A stretch of DNA of 64,000 nucleotides from assembly GCA_965262175.1 (NCBI GenBank), contig CBDHES010000029.1:310001-374000 (forward strand), in the 5' to 3' direction. The position numbers and the translations under genes are program-made. This document shows positions 26,560 to 34,808 of this stretch, piece after piece. The notes beneath the pieces were generated by a model, which saw nothing but the letters and a program-made list of their open reading frames with translations, had not been told where the DNA came from and did no database searches. Every line of letters starts with the position of its first letter. Position 1 is the stretch's first letter. The DNA is from CADEDH01 sp965262175. GTDB lineage: Bacteria > Actinomycetota > Acidimicrobiia > Acidimicrobiales > SZUA-35.

Positions 26560-27935
26560 TCACTGAAGATCACCTCGGCCTGGGCCTGCATGTCCTCGAG
26601 GATCGAGTCGAGCCGGGACGGATCGGCCAGGAAGTCGGCGATCCGGGGGCCGGCGACGTTCGAGGCGAACTCCGGGCTGGTGTCCCGGTCGAGGAACTGG
26701 GTGACGGTGGGCGCCGACGCCACGGCGTTCAGCACCTTGCTCTGGAGCTCGTCGTACAGCGCCGAGTCGACGTCGGTCGACGGGGCGACGACGCCGTTGT
26801 CGACCCCGAGGTAGGCCTCCTGGGCTGCGGCGGTGCCGAAGTGGTAGAGCATCTCCTTGGCCGCAGCCTCGTTCGAGGGGTCGGCGGCCATCATCCAGCC
26901 GTCGATCGGCGCCTCGACCGTCTCGGTGCCGTGCTCCGGGTTGAGCTCGGGGAAGGTGAAGAAGTCGAGGTCGTCGCGGTCGCCCTCGGGGAACTGCTCC
27001 CGGAGGAAGGTGCCGATCGTCATCATGCCGGCCTCCCGGTTGACGACGGCGGCCGCCGCCTCTTCCCAGGGCCGACCGTTGGCATCGGACTGGTGGATGG
27101 GCAGCAGCTCGGCGTAGGTCTGGAAGGTCTCCCGGACCCGCTCGTCGGTCCAGCTCTCCCGACCAGCCATCAGGTCGACGTGGAACTGGTAGCCGTGGAG
27201 GCGGAAGTTGATCTGGTCGAAGGTGCCCATCGCCGGCCAGTTGCCGTCGTTGGCGAAGGCGAACGGGGTGAGCCCGTCGCTCTGCATCGCCTCGGCGAGA
27301 CCGAGCAGCTCGTCCTTGTTGGTCGGGATCGAGTAGCCGTTCTCCTCGAAGAGGCTCGGCCGGTAGTAGACGCCCCAGATGTAGTAGGTCCAGGGGACGA
27401 AGTAGAGGTTGCCGTCGAGACCGGTCGAGGCGGTCTTGAAACCGGCGCCGAGGCCGTCGTTGAGCCCGGCGTCCCACACGTCGTTGATGTTGCCCAGGAG
27501 GCCCTGCTCGGCGAAGAACTGCATCCGGAACCCGGCGAACCACGGGATCACGTCATCCGGGTTCTGGAGGTAGGTGTTGATGTTCTCCTGGAAGGTGTTG
27601 TGGTCGACCTCGTTGATCGAGGCTTCGATGTTCCCGTTGGGGATGGCATCAACCGCGGCCTGGAGGCCCATCTGGGGGACCTCGTTGGAGTAGTTCGAGC
27701 CGATGCTCACGGCGCCGGTGGCGGCGCCCAGCTCGAGACCGCCCGACGAACCCGCGGTGGTGTCGGAGCCCGAGCCGGTCGAGTCCTCATCGTCGTCACC
27801 GCAGGCCGCCAGGACGCCCGGGAGCATCGTCAGGCCGGCGGCGCCGGCCGCTCCCTTGAGGAACGAGCGCCGGTCGAGCCGAAGGCCGACCCGCGACGGG
27901 CTGGGCGACTTCGGCAGGTACAGCTTCTTTGCCAT
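26556..27935 (-). CDS. Extracellular solute-binding lipoprotein of the galactoside ABC transporter
   Basis: This 459-aa family 1 sugar-binding protein has a twin-arginine-like signal (RRSFLK near 22-27), a hydrophobic stretch and the lipobox VLAAC with Cys45. It is therefore probably exported folded by Tat and lipid-anchored. A Ser/Gly/Thr-rich linker follows. The mature part has the usual two-lobe pattern (for example NLYFVPWTYYIWGVYYRPSL). The ATG at 27935 has GGGAGAAG 8 nt upstream. Its genetic context with GH36 and galK suggests alpha-galactoside binding. Confidence 0.9.
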   Translation of the reverse strand: MAKKLYLPKSPSPSRVGLRLDRRSFLKGAAGAAGLTMLPGVLAACGDDDEDSTGSGSDTTAGSSGGLELGAATGAVSIGSNYSNEVPQMGLQAAVDAIPNGNIEASINEVDHNTFQENINTYLQNPDDVIPWFAGFRMQFFAEQGLLGNINDVWDAGLNDGLGAGFKTASTGLDGNLYFVPWTYYIWGVYYRPSLFEENGYSIPTNKDELLGLAEAMQSDGLTPFAFANDGNWPAMGTFDQINFRLHGYQFHVDLMAGRESWTDERVRETFQTYAELLPIHQSDANGRPWEEAAAAVVNREAGMMTIGTFLREQFPEGDRDDLDFFTFPELNPEHGTETVEAPIDGWMMAADPSNEAAAKEMLYHFGTAAAQEAYLGVDNGVVAPSTDVDSALYDELQSKVLNAVASAPTVTQFLDRDTSPEFASNVAGPRIADFLADPSRLDSILEDMQAQAEVIFSE

Positions 27936-27956
27936 GTGTTCTTCTCCCACTATGTT

Positions 27957-27983
27957 CGATTCTGGCCGATTCGCCCAGAATCG
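27957..27983. promoter_or_regulatory. Perfect 9-bp inverted repeat, candidate operator of the galactoside operon
   Basis: CGATTCTGG and CCAGAATCG are separated by 9 nt, starting just after the predicted transcription start of the binding-protein gene and 22 nt before its ATG. This position suits a repressor. The divergent DeoR-type regulator is the obvious candidate, by inference. Confidence 0.5.
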
Positions 27984-27990
27984 CACGGCA

Positions 27991-28019
27991 ACTTTCACCG
28001 CCCGGTTGGGCCTTGTCAA
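27991..28019 (-). promoter_or_regulatory. Candidate promoter of the galactoside operon
   Basis: A perfect -35 TTGACA (28019-28014, minus strand) is followed after 17 nt by a weak -10 GAAAGT (27996-27991). The predicted start falls at the edge of the inverted repeat at 27957-27983. Confidence 0.4.
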
Positions 28020-28094
28020 GAACCTAGCAGCGACCAGCTCTCCCACCTGGGAAAACACCGGAACGAGGCTCAGCTCAGAAAGTTGTTCGAATTT

Positions 28095-28122
28095 GTTGAC
28101 TTCGCTGATGGTTCCGGTCAAC
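28095..28122. promoter_or_regulatory. Inverted repeat GTTGAC...GTCAAC upstream of the DeoR-type gene
   Basis: GTTGAC and GTCAAC are separated by 16 nt, ending 10 nt before the regulator's ATG. The left half also offers a TTGACT -35-like sequence. It may be an autoregulatory operator or part of the promoter. Confidence 0.35.
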
Positions 28123-28132
28123 GTAGCGCAGG

Positions 28133-28993
28133 ATGCTAGCGAGCCAGCGACACGAGATGATCGTGGAGATCGTGCACCAGCAGGGAACCGTCCGGGTTCG
28201 GGACCTGGCCACCACGCTCGAGGTCTCGGAGATGACCGTCCGCCGGGACCTGGAGACCCTGGCCGGCCAGGGTCGGATCGACAAGGTCCACGGCGGGGCC
28301 ACCGTCGCCGATCGCCGGAGCACCGCCGAGCCCGGGTTCGAGGCGAAACAGCGCCGCCAGGAGGCCGAGAAGGCGGCGATCGCCAGGGCCGCGGTCGAGC
28401 TCGTCCGCCCCGGAGCCTCGATCGGGCTGACGGCCGGCACCACCACCTGGACGCTGGCCACCCACCTGGTCGCCGTCGAGGCCCTCACGATCGTGACCAA
28501 CTCCCCGCTCGTGGCCCAGGTGGGCTACGCCGCTCAGCGGGCCGATCTGACCGTCGTCCTGACCGGAGGGGTCCGGACACCCTCCGATGCCCTGGTCGGG
28601 CCGGTGGCCACGACCACCCTGTCGTCGCTCCACCTCGACGTGGTGTTCATGGGCGTGCACGGGATGGACACCGGACACGGCTACTCGACGCCCAACCTGG
28701 CCGAGGCGGAGGTCAATCGGGCGTTCGTGGCGGCCACCGACAACCTCGTCGTCGTGGCCGACCACACGAAATGGCGGACCCCGGGCCTGGCCAAGGTGGC
28801 CGAGCTCGACGCCGCCAGCCTCGTCGTCAGCGACCATGGCTTGGCCGACGAGGCGGTCGAGGCCTTCGCCGAGCTCGACGTCCCACTGGAGCTCACCGTG
28901 CCGGAGCGACGAGCTCCCCGGGACGGTCGTCGCCGCCGCTCACCCCGCACCTCGGGTCGCCCCGTCCGCCGGGCTGCCACCGACGGCTCCTGA
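28133..28993 (+). CDS. DeoR/GlpR-family transcriptional regulator
   Basis: This 286-aa protein has an N-terminal winged helix-turn-helix (about 5-60) with the DeoR signature VRVRDLATTLEVSEMTVRRD followed by KVHGGATV. The C-terminal sugar-phosphate-sensing domain shows GLTAGTTTWTLA, TGGVRTPSDALVGP and VVADHTKW. The family usually represses sugar operons and is released by a phosphorylated sugar. Divergence from the galactoside operon makes that operon the likely target, with a galactose-phosphate as a possible effector (inference). The tail after about residue 260 is a basic low-complexity extension. Confidence 0.92.
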   Translation: MLASQRHEMIVEIVHQQGTVRVRDLATTLEVSEMTVRRDLETLAGQGRIDKVHGGATVADRRSTAEPGFEAKQRRQEAEKAAIARAAVELVRPGASIGLTAGTTTWTLATHLVAVEALTIVTNSPLVAQVGYAAQRADLTVVLTGGVRTPSDALVGPVATTTLSSLHLDVVFMGVHGMDTGHGYSTPNLAEAEVNRAFVAATDNLVVVADHTKWRTPGLAKVAELDAASLVVSDHGLADEAVEAFAELDVPLELTVPERRAPRDGRRRRSPRTSGRPVRRAATDGS

Positions 28994-29081
28994 CCCGCCG
29001 CCACCATCGGGCGTCGGCCGCCGGGCACGGCGGGTCGTCGTGGCGAGCGGGCCCTCCGTGCCGTCCGGGCTGCGGCGGCCT

Positions 29082-31034
29082 TCAGGCTCGGGGCGGGTCG
29101 ACGGCGACCCTGACGCTCCCCGAGGGGCGTTCGGCGGCGGCCAGGGCGGCGGCCAGCGCCTCGGGATCGGCGGCTCGAACCAGGTAGCGGCCATCCGGTC
29201 GTGGGCCGAGGATCGTGACGTCGGCCGCCGCGGCGACGGCCTTCGCCAGCTCGGGAGCGGCCTGGCCGCTCAGCTCGGCCAGCGCTCCGTAGGGTGGCCA
29301 TCCCATCGGCTCCCGGAGCGCCCGCTCAGCCTCGACCAGCAGCCCGGGATCGGCTCGCAGCGCAGCCTGGACGGCACGGTGTTCCGGGGATCGGGTCTGG
29401 AGGATGACGCGACCGCCGCCCTGGCGACCCCCGGTGACCCGGGCCGCCAGCACCAGCAGCCCGATCGCCTGCTCGGCCGCCCGGTATCGGGGTGCGAGCA
29501 GCTCGGCGTCGAAGTCGAGGAACACGACCGTGTCGACCCCGCTGACCAGGTGCAACGCCGCTTCGGTACCGATCGCCACCCGGCCCCGCGGGACCGACCG
29601 GCCCCGCGGGACCGGCCGGGTCTGCGAGGCCGGCGAGGTCGCGGGGGCCGGGAGCTCGTCGACCGGCTCGCCGGCGAGGGCCGCCAGCTCCTCGGCCGCT
29701 CTGGTGACGCCGAGGCGGAGCCGTTTGAGGGCCGTGCTACCACAGGCGGCGCAGAGGACCGGGCGCTCCTCGCCGGTAGCCGGTGCCACCAGGCGGCCGT
29801 CCCGTTCGGTCATCAGGTGCTCGCCGTCGGTGGTTCGAACCAGCTCACCGCATCGGCCACACGCCAACATGACGGCCCGGCCCTTCCGATTCAGGATCGC
29901 CAGGACGGTGCCGGGGGAACGGACGATCGACGCCACCCGAGGCGAGAACAGGGTCGGTCGGGCCGGGTCCTCCCGGCGTCGATCGATGACCTCGATCACC
30001 GGCCACCCCCGCCGCTCGGCGCCCCGACCGGGTCCATCGACCGCCCCGTCGACCAACGCGACCGCCGCCAACGACGGCGCCGGGGAGACGAGGTGGCAGC
30101 GGGCTCCGGCCCGGGCAGCTCGCTCGACGGCGACCTCGCGGGCGTGCCAGGTGGGGTTGCGCTCCTCCTGGAGCGTCTCGTCGTGCTCGTCGAGGACGAT
30201 GATGGCCCCCAGCTCGGGAACCCGGGCCCAGACGGCCGACCGAGCGCCGATGACGATCCCGCCCCGGGCCGCAGCGGCCGCCCAGTCCGACGGGTGGACC
30301 CGGGCCGGTAGGCCTCGCCGGCGCAGCGACCCGGCCAGGGCCCGGGCCTGCCCGATCCGGGGGACGACGACGATCGTCGCTCCCCCGCCGGCTGCCGCCA
30401 CGCCAGCGACCAGCGCCGAGGGGTCCTCGGCGGGCGGGACGCGGGTGACGGTGACCATCCGGTCGCCCCGATCGGCCCGATCGGCCCGATCGGCTTGGGG
30501 GTGGGCCGGGGATGCGGCCGCCTCTGTCCGCCCGTGGCGGTGCTCGACCGACCGGACCCCAGCATCGGGTAGCCGGGCGACCCGCCGGGGCGGCGACGCC
30601 GTCTTCAGCAAGGTTCCGACCCGCCCGGCCCACCGGTGGGCGGCCCATCGGGCCAGATCGAGCACGTCGGCCGACGGGCCGACCGACAACACCCGCTGGA
30701 TCGGGCTCAGGGCCCGATCGGCGACGGGGTCGATGTCGAGGGCGGTGATCCACCCGTCGACCGACCGGCCGCCGAGCGCCACCCGGACCAGGGCACCCAG
30801 CTCGATCCGGTCGACGAGCTCGTCGGGCACCGCGTAGTCGAACTCCTTGTCGAGGCCCGACACGTCGGGCAGGACCCGGACCACCAGCCCCGGCGGGGCG
30901 AGCGACACCGTGTCGTCCCCGGGGTCGACGAGATGACCGGATCGGCCAGAACGGCGTTCCGCAGTGGATGATCGATCGGGTGGTGGCCGGTGATCGAGGG
31001 AGTCGGGGTCGAAGAGACGACCGCTGGACACCAC
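29082..31034 (-). CDS. priA: PriA-like primosomal protein lacking helicase motifs (actinobacterial type)
   Basis: The 650-aa product resembles replication-restart protein PriA in its 3'-DNA-binding N-terminal domain (VVRVLPDVSGLDKEFDYAVP), helicase-like core and C-terminal domain. The Walker A lysine motif is absent: the expected region reads ATIVVVPRIGQARALAGSLR. The DEEH box is DEHD, and only four zinc-binding cysteines are seen (CGRCG and CAACG). Actinobacterial PriA proteins are known to lack ATPase motifs, so this is probably a non-helicase loading factor. The start is GTG at 31034, 28 nt after metK; an internal start near the conserved VVRVLPD is possible. Confidence 0.86.
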   Translation of the reverse strand: MVSSGRLFDPDSLDHRPPPDRSSTAERRSGRSGHLVDPGDDTVSLAPPGLVVRVLPDVSGLDKEFDYAVPDELVDRIELGALVRVALGGRSVDGWITALDIDPVADRALSPIQRVLSVGPSADVLDLARWAAHRWAGRVGTLLKTASPPRRVARLPDAGVRSVEHRHGRTEAAASPAHPQADRADRADRGDRMVTVTRVPPAEDPSALVAGVAAAGGGATIVVVPRIGQARALAGSLRRRGLPARVHPSDWAAAAARGGIVIGARSAVWARVPELGAIIVLDEHDETLQEERNPTWHAREVAVERAARAGARCHLVSPAPSLAAVALVDGAVDGPGRGAERRGWPVIEVIDRRREDPARPTLFSPRVASIVRSPGTVLAILNRKGRAVMLACGRCGELVRTTDGEHLMTERDGRLVAPATGEERPVLCAACGSTALKRLRLGVTRAAEELAALAGEPVDELPAPATSPASQTRPVPRGRSVPRGRVAIGTEAALHLVSGVDTVVFLDFDAELLAPRYRAAEQAIGLLVLAARVTGGRQGGGRVILQTRSPEHRAVQAALRADPGLLVEAERALREPMGWPPYGALAELSGQAAPELAKAVAAAADVTILGPRPDGRYLVRAADPEALAAALAAAERPSGSVRVAVDPPRA

Positions 31035-31062
31035 CCGCTCGCTCGGGAGGCCCGGAGCGGGC

Positions 31063-32259
31063 CTACAGCCCGAGGGCCGCCTTGACCTCGTCGACCTTGT
31101 CGGTCCGCTCCCAGGTGAAGCCGTCGCCGGCCGGCCGGCCGAAGTGACCGTAGGCTGCGGTCTGCCCGAAGATGGGCCGCCGCAGCTCGAGGTGATCGAC
31201 GATGGCGCCGGGGCGAAGGTCGAAGACCTCGTTTGCCACCTCGGCGATGCGGGCCGGATCGACGGTGTGGGTGCCGAAGGTCTCGACCATCACCGACACC
31301 GGCCGGGCCACGCCGATGGCGTAGGCGACCTGCACCTCGCACCGCTCGGCCGCGCCGGCGGCAACGATGTTCTTGGCCACCCAACGGGCGGCGTAGGCCG
31401 CAGACCGGTCGACCTTCGACGGGTCCTTGCCCGAGAAGGCGCCACCGCCGTGCCGAGCCGCTCCGCCGTAGGTGTCGACGATGATCTTCCGACCGGTGAG
31501 CCCGGCGTCGCCGACGGGACCACCGATGACGAACCGACCGGTCGGGTTGACCAGCACCTCGTAGGGATCGCCGGCGAACTGCTCCGGGATGACCGGGCGG
31601 ATGACGTGCTCGATGACGTCGGGCCGGATCATGCTGTCCCGGTCGATGCCATCGTCGTGCTGGGTCGAGATGAGGACCGTCTTGAGTCGGGTCGGCTTGC
31701 CGTCGACGTACTCGAACGTGACCTGGGTCTTGGCGTCGGGCCTGAGGTACGGAATCGTTCCCGCCCGCCGAACCTCGGCGTGCCGCTCGGCCATGCGATG
31801 GGCGAGGTGGATCGGCAGTGGCATGAGCACGTCGGTCTCGTTGCAGGCGTAGCCGAACATCATGCCCTGGTCGCCTGCGCCCTGCTCGTCGTAGGGGTCG
31901 CCGGTCGCCCCGGTCGAGCGGACCTCCTCGGACTTGTCGACGCCCTGGGCGATGTCGGCCGACTGTTCGTCGATCGCCACCATCACGCCGCAGGTGTTGC
32001 CGTCGAAGCCGTAGGCCTCGTTGTCGTAGCCGATCCGGGTGATCGTCTTGCGGACGACCGACGGAATGTCGACGTAGGCGGCGGTGGTGATCTCGCCGGC
32101 CACGATGGCCAGACCGGTCGTGACCAGGGTCTCGCACGCCACCCGGCTGGTTGGGTCCTGGTCGAGCAGCGCATCGAGGATGGCGTCGGAGATCTGATCG
32201 GCCATCTTGTCGGGGTGGCCTTCGGTGACGGACTCGGAGGTGAAGGTATAGCTGCTCAC
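31063..32259 (-). CDS. metK: S-adenosylmethionine synthetase
   Basis: MetK makes SAM from methionine and ATP. The 398-aa protein has the N-terminal SVTEGHPDKMADQISDAILD, the signature GAGDQGMMFGYACNET and the phosphate-binding loop GGGAFSGKDPSKVDRSAAYA. It is 19 nt downstream of coaBC within the mihF-gmk-rpoZ-coaBC-metK-priA series, a conserved actinobacterial gene order. Confidence 0.98.
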   Translation of the reverse strand: MSSYTFTSESVTEGHPDKMADQISDAILDALLDQDPTSRVACETLVTTGLAIVAGEITTAAYVDIPSVVRKTITRIGYDNEAYGFDGNTCGVMVAIDEQSADIAQGVDKSEEVRSTGATGDPYDEQGAGDQGMMFGYACNETDVLMPLPIHLAHRMAERHAEVRRAGTIPYLRPDAKTQVTFEYVDGKPTRLKTVLISTQHDDGIDRDSMIRPDVIEHVIRPVIPEQFAGDPYEVLVNPTGRFVIGGPVGDAGLTGRKIIVDTYGGAARHGGGAFSGKDPSKVDRSAAYAARWVAKNIVAAGAAERCEVQVAYAIGVARPVSVMVETFGTHTVDPARIAEVANEVFDLRPGAIVDHLELRRPIFGQTAAYGHFGRPAGDGFTWERTDKVDEVKAALGL

Positions 32260-32278
32260 GGTTCGGACTTTCGGTCGA

Positions 32279-33484
32279 TCAGCGGTCGCTCGCCAGGCGC
32301 TCGGCGGCTGCCGCGAGCACCGCGGCGGCCACCGTGGCTTTGTCGGTCAGTGGAACGTCCTGAACGAAGCTATCTGGACCCAGGATGGTCACCGCATTGG
32401 TGTCATGGGCAAATCCCACGCCAGGGGCTGACACATCGTTGGCCACGATCAGATCGGCGCCCTTCCGGACCAGTTTCTCCGAGGCATTGGCCCGGAGGTC
32501 GGTGGTCTCGGCGGCGAAGCCCACCAGCACCTGCCCCGCTCGTTTCGACGCACCGAGCGCGGCCAGGATGTCGACCGTCGGCTCCAGGACGACCTGGGGA
32601 ACGCCCTGGGCCTTCTTGATCTTGTCGTCGGCGACCGAGACCGGCCGGAAGTCGGCCACGGCGGCGGCCATGACGACGATGTCGCAGGACGGCGCCTCCG
32701 CCATCACCGCTCGATGCATCTCGTCGGCGGTGGCGACCGGGATCTCGGTCAACCGGCCGGCCGGGCCGGCCGGCGGGTCGAGATCGACGGTGGTGACGAG
32801 GGCGACCTCGGCCCCTTGGGCCAGCGCCTCGGCGGCGATGGCGTACCCTTGCTTGCCGCTCGAACGGTTGCCGATGAACCGAACGGGATCGATCGGCTCC
32901 CGGGTACCGCCGGCGGTGACCAGAACCCGGCGGCCGGCGAGGGGTCCCTCCCCCAGCGCTGCGACGACGGCATCGACGACCGTGGCGGGATCGGCCAGGC
33001 GCCCCTTGCCGATGTCGCCACCGGCCAGGCGCCCCTCCTCGGGAGGGACGATGATGACCCCGCGGTCGGCCAGGACCGCGAGATTCTCTCGGGTCGCCGG
33101 GTGCTCCCACATCTCGGTGTGCATCGCCGGGCAGACCACGACGGGGGCGACCGTGGCCAACAGCGTGGCCGAGAGCAGGTCACCCGAGCGGCCGGTCCGG
33201 AGATCGGAGATGATCCTGGCGGTCGCCGGGCACACCACGATCACGTCGGCCGTCTGACCCATGCGGGTGTGGGGGATGTGGTCGGCGTCGCGCCACAGGC
33301 TCGTCTTCACCGGTTCCGAGGCGAGCGCCGTCAACGTGGTCGGCCCGACCATGTTGTGGGCGGCCTCGGTCAGGATCGGGGTCACGTGGGCCCCGAGATC
33401 GACGAGGCGGCGGCAGACCTCGATCGCCTTGTAGGCCGCGATACCCCCGGTGACCCCGAGGACGACCCGTCGACCGTCGAGCAC
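32279..33484 (-). CDS. coaBC: Bifunctional phosphopantothenoylcysteine decarboxylase / phosphopantothenate-cysteine ligase
   Basis: CoaBC carries out two steps of coenzyme A synthesis. The flavin-binding CoaC half (about 1-185) begins VVLGVTGGIAAYKAIEVC and has PAMHTEMWEHPATREN. The CoaB half (about 190-401) has GTREPIDPVRFIGNRSSGKQ and KIKKAQG. Two CoaC positions differ from E. coli: PAMN is PAMH, and the reactive cysteine segment (ACGDIG in the family) reads AGGDIG. I recall similar changes in other actinobacteria. The GTG at 33484 follows rpoZ by 7 nt. Confidence 0.94.
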   Translation of the reverse strand: MLDGRRVVLGVTGGIAAYKAIEVCRRLVDLGAHVTPILTEAAHNMVGPTTLTALASEPVKTSLWRDADHIPHTRMGQTADVIVVCPATARIISDLRTGRSGDLLSATLLATVAPVVVCPAMHTEMWEHPATRENLAVLADRGVIIVPPEEGRLAGGDIGKGRLADPATVVDAVVAALGEGPLAGRRVLVTAGGTREPIDPVRFIGNRSSGKQGYAIAAEALAQGAEVALVTTVDLDPPAGPAGRLTEIPVATADEMHRAVMAEAPSCDIVVMAAAVADFRPVSVADDKIKKAQGVPQVVLEPTVDILAALGASKRAGQVLVGFAAETTDLRANASEKLVRKGADLIVANDVSAPGVGFAHDTNAVTILGPDSFVQDVPLTDKATVAAAVLAAAAERLASDR

Positions 33485-33491
33485 CGGCCGA

Positions 33492-33767
33492 TCAGGCGGC
33501 GTCGTCGTCGGTCGACTCGGGCGGAGGGAGCACCGGCACGATCTTGTCGGCGGCGACCTCCTCGAAGGCGATCGACAAGGGCTTCCGGGCGACCGAGGTG
33601 ACCTGGGGCGGAACCTTGGCCCCCAGGCCCTCGCCCAACTGCCCGAAGTAGGCGTTGATCTCCCGAGCACGGGTGGCGGCGAGGGTGCACAGGCCGAACT
33701 TCGTGTGGGTCTTGGTCATGAGCTCCTCGATACCGGGGCTCATCATGGTGTCGTAGCTGTCAGCCAT
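33492..33767 (-). CDS. rpoZ: RNA polymerase omega subunit
   Basis: Omega (91 aa) stabilises beta' during RNA polymerase assembly. The protein has the typical conserved block LAATRAREINAYFGQLGEG and a short acidic C-terminus (STDDDAA). The ATG has GGAGG 8 nt upstream. A TATACT sequence (33794-33789, minus strand) lies between gmk and rpoZ but has no -35 partner that I can see. It sits between gmk and coaBC, as in other actinobacteria. Confidence 0.94.
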   Translation of the reverse strand: MADSYDTMMSPGIEELMTKTHTKFGLCTLAATRAREINAYFGQLGEGLGAKVPPQVTSVARKPLSIAFEEVAADKIVPVLPPPESTDDDAA

Positions 33768-33800
33768 CGGCCGTACCTCCGGCCGACCAGTATATGCAGC

Positions 33801-34355
33801 TCAGAGCTCGGCTCTGGCCTTCTCGATCAAGGCCCACATCTCGTCGACGGTGTCGTCGATGTCGACGTTGACGATCGTGAAGGCCCCCAGCTCCCGGCCG
33901 GCCGTCGCTTCCTCGGCCGCCTTGTCGAGCCGCTGCCGGACCTTCTCGGGCGGGTCGCCCCGGTGCCGGAGACGGGCTTCCTGCTCGGCGGCCGACGGCG
34001 CGACGAGGAAGATCAGCAACGCCTCGGGGTGGGTCTTGAGCACCTGACGGGCGCCCTGGACGTCGATCTCGAGCACGACGTCGCGCCCGGTCGGCGCGTC
34101 GAGGCTCGGGGTGCCGTAGTAGTTGTCGAGGAACTCGGCGTACTCCAGGAACCCGCCGGTCTCGATGCGGGCCTCGAACTCGTCGCGGGTGACGAAGACG
34201 TAGGCGTCGGACGCCTCCGACGGCCGCCGGGGACGGGTCGTCCACGATCGGCTCAGCCACAGCTCCGGATAGCGCCGAACGAGCGCGTCGACCACCGTGC
34301 CCTTTCCAACCCCGCCGGGGCCCGAGACGACGATGACGAGCGATGAGTCGGTCAG
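33801..34355 (-). CDS. gmk: Guanylate kinase, apparently starting at CTG
   Basis: Gmk phosphorylates GMP to GDP. The complete 184-aa protein needs the P-loop SGPGGVGKGT, which is in frame but lies upstream of the first ATG/GTG/TTG (GTG at 34295). Starting there would leave an inactive 164-aa fragment. A CTG at 34355 overlaps the mihF stop as CTGA and has a strong GGAGG (34367-34363) exactly 7 nt upstream. The rest is typical: RSWTTRPRRPSEASDAYVFV for GMP binding, DNYYGTP, LEIDVQGARQV and a lid region rich in Arg. I am confident of the gene, and fairly confident of the CTG start. Confidence 0.92.
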   Translation of the reverse strand: MTDSSLVIVVSGPGGVGKGTVVDALVRRYPELWLSRSWTTRPRRPSEASDAYVFVTRDEFEARIETGGFLEYAEFLDNYYGTPSLDAPTGRDVVLEIDVQGARQVLKTHPEALLIFLVAPSAAEQEARLRHRGDPPEKVRQRLDKAAEEATAGRELGAFTIVNVDIDDTVDEMWALIEKARAEL

Positions 34356-34666
34356 GAGAACGCCTCCAGGAGTGCCTTGCGCTGTTGGGGTCCGAGTCCG
34401 GACAGGCGGCGGGACTCGGCGATCCCGATCTCTTCCATCGTGCGGCGGGCCGTCACCTTGCCAACGCCGGGCAGCGACTCGAGCACGGCCAGGACCCGGA
34501 TCTTGGCGACGACCGGATCGTCGTCGGCGTGCTCGAGCAGCTCGTTCAGCGTGATGCTGCCCATCTTGAGCCGGTTCTTGACATCGGAGCGAACACGGCG
34601 GGCCTCGGCTGCCTTCTCGAGGGCGGCAGCTCGCTGTTCGGGGGTCAAGTCCGGAGGCTTAGGCAT
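34352..34666 (-). CDS. mihF: Actinobacterial integration host factor
   Basis: This 104-aa nucleoid-associated protein matches the mycobacterial-type IHF, unrelated to the E. coli HU-like IHF. It has an N-terminal helix (LTPEQRAAALEKAAEARRVR) and a helix-hairpin-helix-like DNA-binding segment, LESLPGVGKVTARRTMEEIG. It bends or coats DNA and supports replication and recombination. The ATG at 34666 begins MPKPPDL; the longer frame to 34705 is less likely. Its last bases overlap the gmk CTG. The 142 nt upstream to pyrF contain a TCCAC-gagtt-GTGGA inverted repeat but no clear promoter. Confidence 0.93.
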   Translation of the reverse strand: MPKPPDLTPEQRAAALEKAAEARRVRSDVKNRLKMGSITLNELLEHADDDPVVAKIRVLAVLESLPGVGKVTARRTMEEIGIAESRRLSGLGPQQRKALLEAFS

Positions 34667-34808
34667 GAGCGAAACCCTATCCACGAGTTGTGGACGCAGT
34701 GACATGGGGGGAACAAGGAAATGATCGCTGCATCTCGACGAGGTGTCTAGTAGCAGCAGAACGTTGTGAACAATGGCGCATTGCGGGGATTCCGGCCACC
34801 AACGCCGC

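Noticed and set aside
28994..29081. CCCGCCG...CGGCGGG pairing between the DeoR-type gene and priA as a terminator
   Set aside because: The loop is about 27 nt and such pairs are common by chance at this GC content.
33789..33794. TATACT on the minus strand ahead of rpoZ as a promoter
   Set aside because: No -35 at the right distance and it lies within a tightly packed operon; not enough to call.
34667..34808. TCCAC-gagtt-GTGGA as a DnaA box pair or replication origin
   Set aside because: Only five paired bases, with no box cluster, AT-rich unwinding region or dnaA/dnaN genes.
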